From the NCBI GenBank assembly GCA_023435265.1, contig JAEYRZ010000012.1, forward strand, positions 1-64,000: 64,000 nucleotides of DNA, written 5' to 3'. The number at the start of each line of letters is the position of its first letter. Position 1 is the stretch's first letter. Source of the DNA: Pseudomonadota bacterium (GTDB taxonomy: Bacteria > Desulfobacterota > Desulfobacteria > Desulfobacterales > Desulfosarcinaceae). The position numbers and the translations under genes are program-made. Positions 63,180 through 64,000 of the stretch are shown piece after piece. The notes below the pieces were generated by a model. The model saw nothing but the letters and a program-made list of their open reading frames with translations. It made no database searches and had not been told where the DNA came from.

Positions 63180-64000
63180 TGATTTAGTGAAAGCTGCAAA
63201 CGCGATAGCACAGGCAGGGATCAAACCTCAAGATTGGCATCCTAAATTGAACCCCCTGCCAAAGGTCTCAAAGGAGACGCCTTGTGTAAGAATATGGCTT
63301 ACGACGAAAGGAAATATCCAAAATGTTGATTTAATCGATGAGAAACAGGTGGCTCAATTATGGAAATTTGAACCTAACAACGGTTTTTCACTTCCCGGAT
63401 TCAATTATTTCCCACCAAATTTATCTAACATTTTTAAAAAGGTTTGTGGGGAGTTGGAAAAATATTGTCTGGATAACCTCGAAGAAGGTGAAACATTAAA
63501 ACTATTCTTAAACACTGTAAGAAAAATAGATGTAAATATTTTCAAAATTGAATTTGAGAATAAAGTTTATGGAACATTTTCAAGAAGTGTAGTGGATAGC
63601 CTATTTAAGAAAAATGCTAAACCTTCTGTTTTTCTAGATCTTTATGAATACAATAGTTATCCTGTTTCAAGCTTGACTACAATGGAGCGATTGAGTGAGT
63701 TGCTGTGGCTATCGCACGAAACTAAAGAAACAAAGTATTTAGATGCATATAATCCAAAAGTTAGGGGGTTAGAAGATCTTTATCCGCCAGTCAAGTTACC
63801 TTTACTGGGCAATATTAAATTGCGTTCTCAGGTAAAAGCAATTCCAGCCCAGAAACGTTATGATTGTTGTGAGAGCATCACTTTTCCCACCGGCGTGGAA
63901 TCACGAAAACGGACGAAACGCGCATTGGAATGGTTATCCCATCCTGAACGGAATGGAGACACATATGGTGTCGCAGGTGACAAAGAACTGCTGTTCGCCT
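63172..64000 (+). CDS. putative Cascade large subunit (Cas8-like), truncated by window edge
   Basis: At least 276 residues, open to the window end. Position right after cas5 with an 8-nt overlap is where cas8c/csd1 stands in type I-C. The start MIDDLVKAANAIAQAGI resembles the Csd1-type N-terminal helix, but the rest (WKFEPNNGFSLPGFNYFPPN; KRTKRALEWLSHPERNGDTYGV) is not clearly a named Cas8 family to me. The DNA is visibly AT-rich and codon use unlike the genes before it, suggesting recent transfer. Function is assigned by context. Confidence 0.55.
   Translation, partial: MIDDLVKAANAIAQAGIKPQDWHPKLNPLPKVSKETPCVRIWLTTKGNIQNVDLIDEKQVAQLWKFEPNNGFSLPGFNYFPPNLSNIFKKVCGELEKYCLDNLEEGETLKLFLNTVRKIDVNIFKIEFENKVYGTFSRSVVDSLFKKNAKPSVFLDLYEYNSYPVSSLTTMERLSELLWLSHETKETKYLDAYNPKVRGLEDLYPPVKLPLLGNIKLRSQVKAIPAQKRYDCCESITFPTGVESRKRTKRALEWLSHPERNGDTYGVAGDKELLFA

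Overview
The window looks like a chromosomal segment from a Gram-negative, sulfate-reducer-like member of the Desulfobacterota (Desulfobacteraceae/Desulfosarcinaceae type). The reasons are the G+C-rich codon usage, the full lipid A and outer-membrane biogenesis set, LpxI in place of LpxH, a BamA with an N-terminal extension, a DHH-CBS-tRNA nucleotidyltransferase fusion, and a choice-of-anchor/CTERM-like surface protein. The taxonomic call is inference from gene content; no rRNA is present.

Layout. (1) 1-9.9 kb, plus strand: an LPS core and envelope glycan block. It holds two heptosyltransferases, two GT2 and one GT4 glycosyltransferases, a NodB-type deacetylase, a WaaP/RIO-like kinase, a small P-loop protein, an unusual kinase-methyltransferase fusion and a polytopic glycosyltransferase, many joined by 4-nt ATGA overlaps. 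(2) 10-14.7 kb, minus strand: a GT4 transferase, galE, lpxK and waaA. (3) 15-27.7 kb, plus strand: lysS, lolC, lolD, bamA, skp, lpxD, fabZ, lpxA, lpxI, a Gfo/Idh oxidoreductase, lpxB and a DUF374 acyltransferase. This is one long lipid A, Lol and Bam operon. (4) 27.8-32.7 kb, minus strand: a surface protein under a cyclic-di-GMP-I riboswitch and a candidate sigma-54 promoter, then pilS and pilC, with a second and stronger sigma-54 match upstream of pilC. (5) 32.8-38.3 kb: the DHH-CBS-nucleotidyltransferase fusion, trpS, scpA, scpB, tRNA-Val(CAC) and a terminator. (6) 38.3-41.1 kb: four single-domain receivers arranged A-B-A'-B', in which both A copies lack the phosphoacceptor Asp. (7) 41.3-47.4 kb: a phasin-like protein, an alkaline phosphatase, a DMT transporter, a cobU-cobS-cbiR cobamide group and small genes including yhbY. 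(8) 47.5-59.9 kb: a PilZ protein, a protein of unknown function, pgk, gpsA, gyrA, an AI-2E transporter, an NRDE protein, and a pdaA-speY-speB polyamine operon. (9) 60.4-64 kb: a WYL regulator, then a translationally coupled run made of a Bro-N gene split by a frameshift, cas5 and a putative AT-rich Cas large subunit that runs off the window.

How the parts fit. Regions 1-3 together build lipid A, Kdo, heptose and outer core, and supply the machinery for lipoproteins and beta-barrels. Regions 4 and 8 contain c-di-GMP-responsive elements (riboswitch, PilZ) near type IV pilus genes. The polyamine operon predicts arginine to agmatine to putrescine to a larger polyamine. The right end is the edge of a CRISPR-Cas locus whose remaining genes, and any array, lie outside the window. 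Dispersed repeat families with two copies each (2.6/46.4 kb and 41.8/49.3 kb) and a perfect 24-bp inverted repeat at 60.2 kb punctuate the intergenic spaces.
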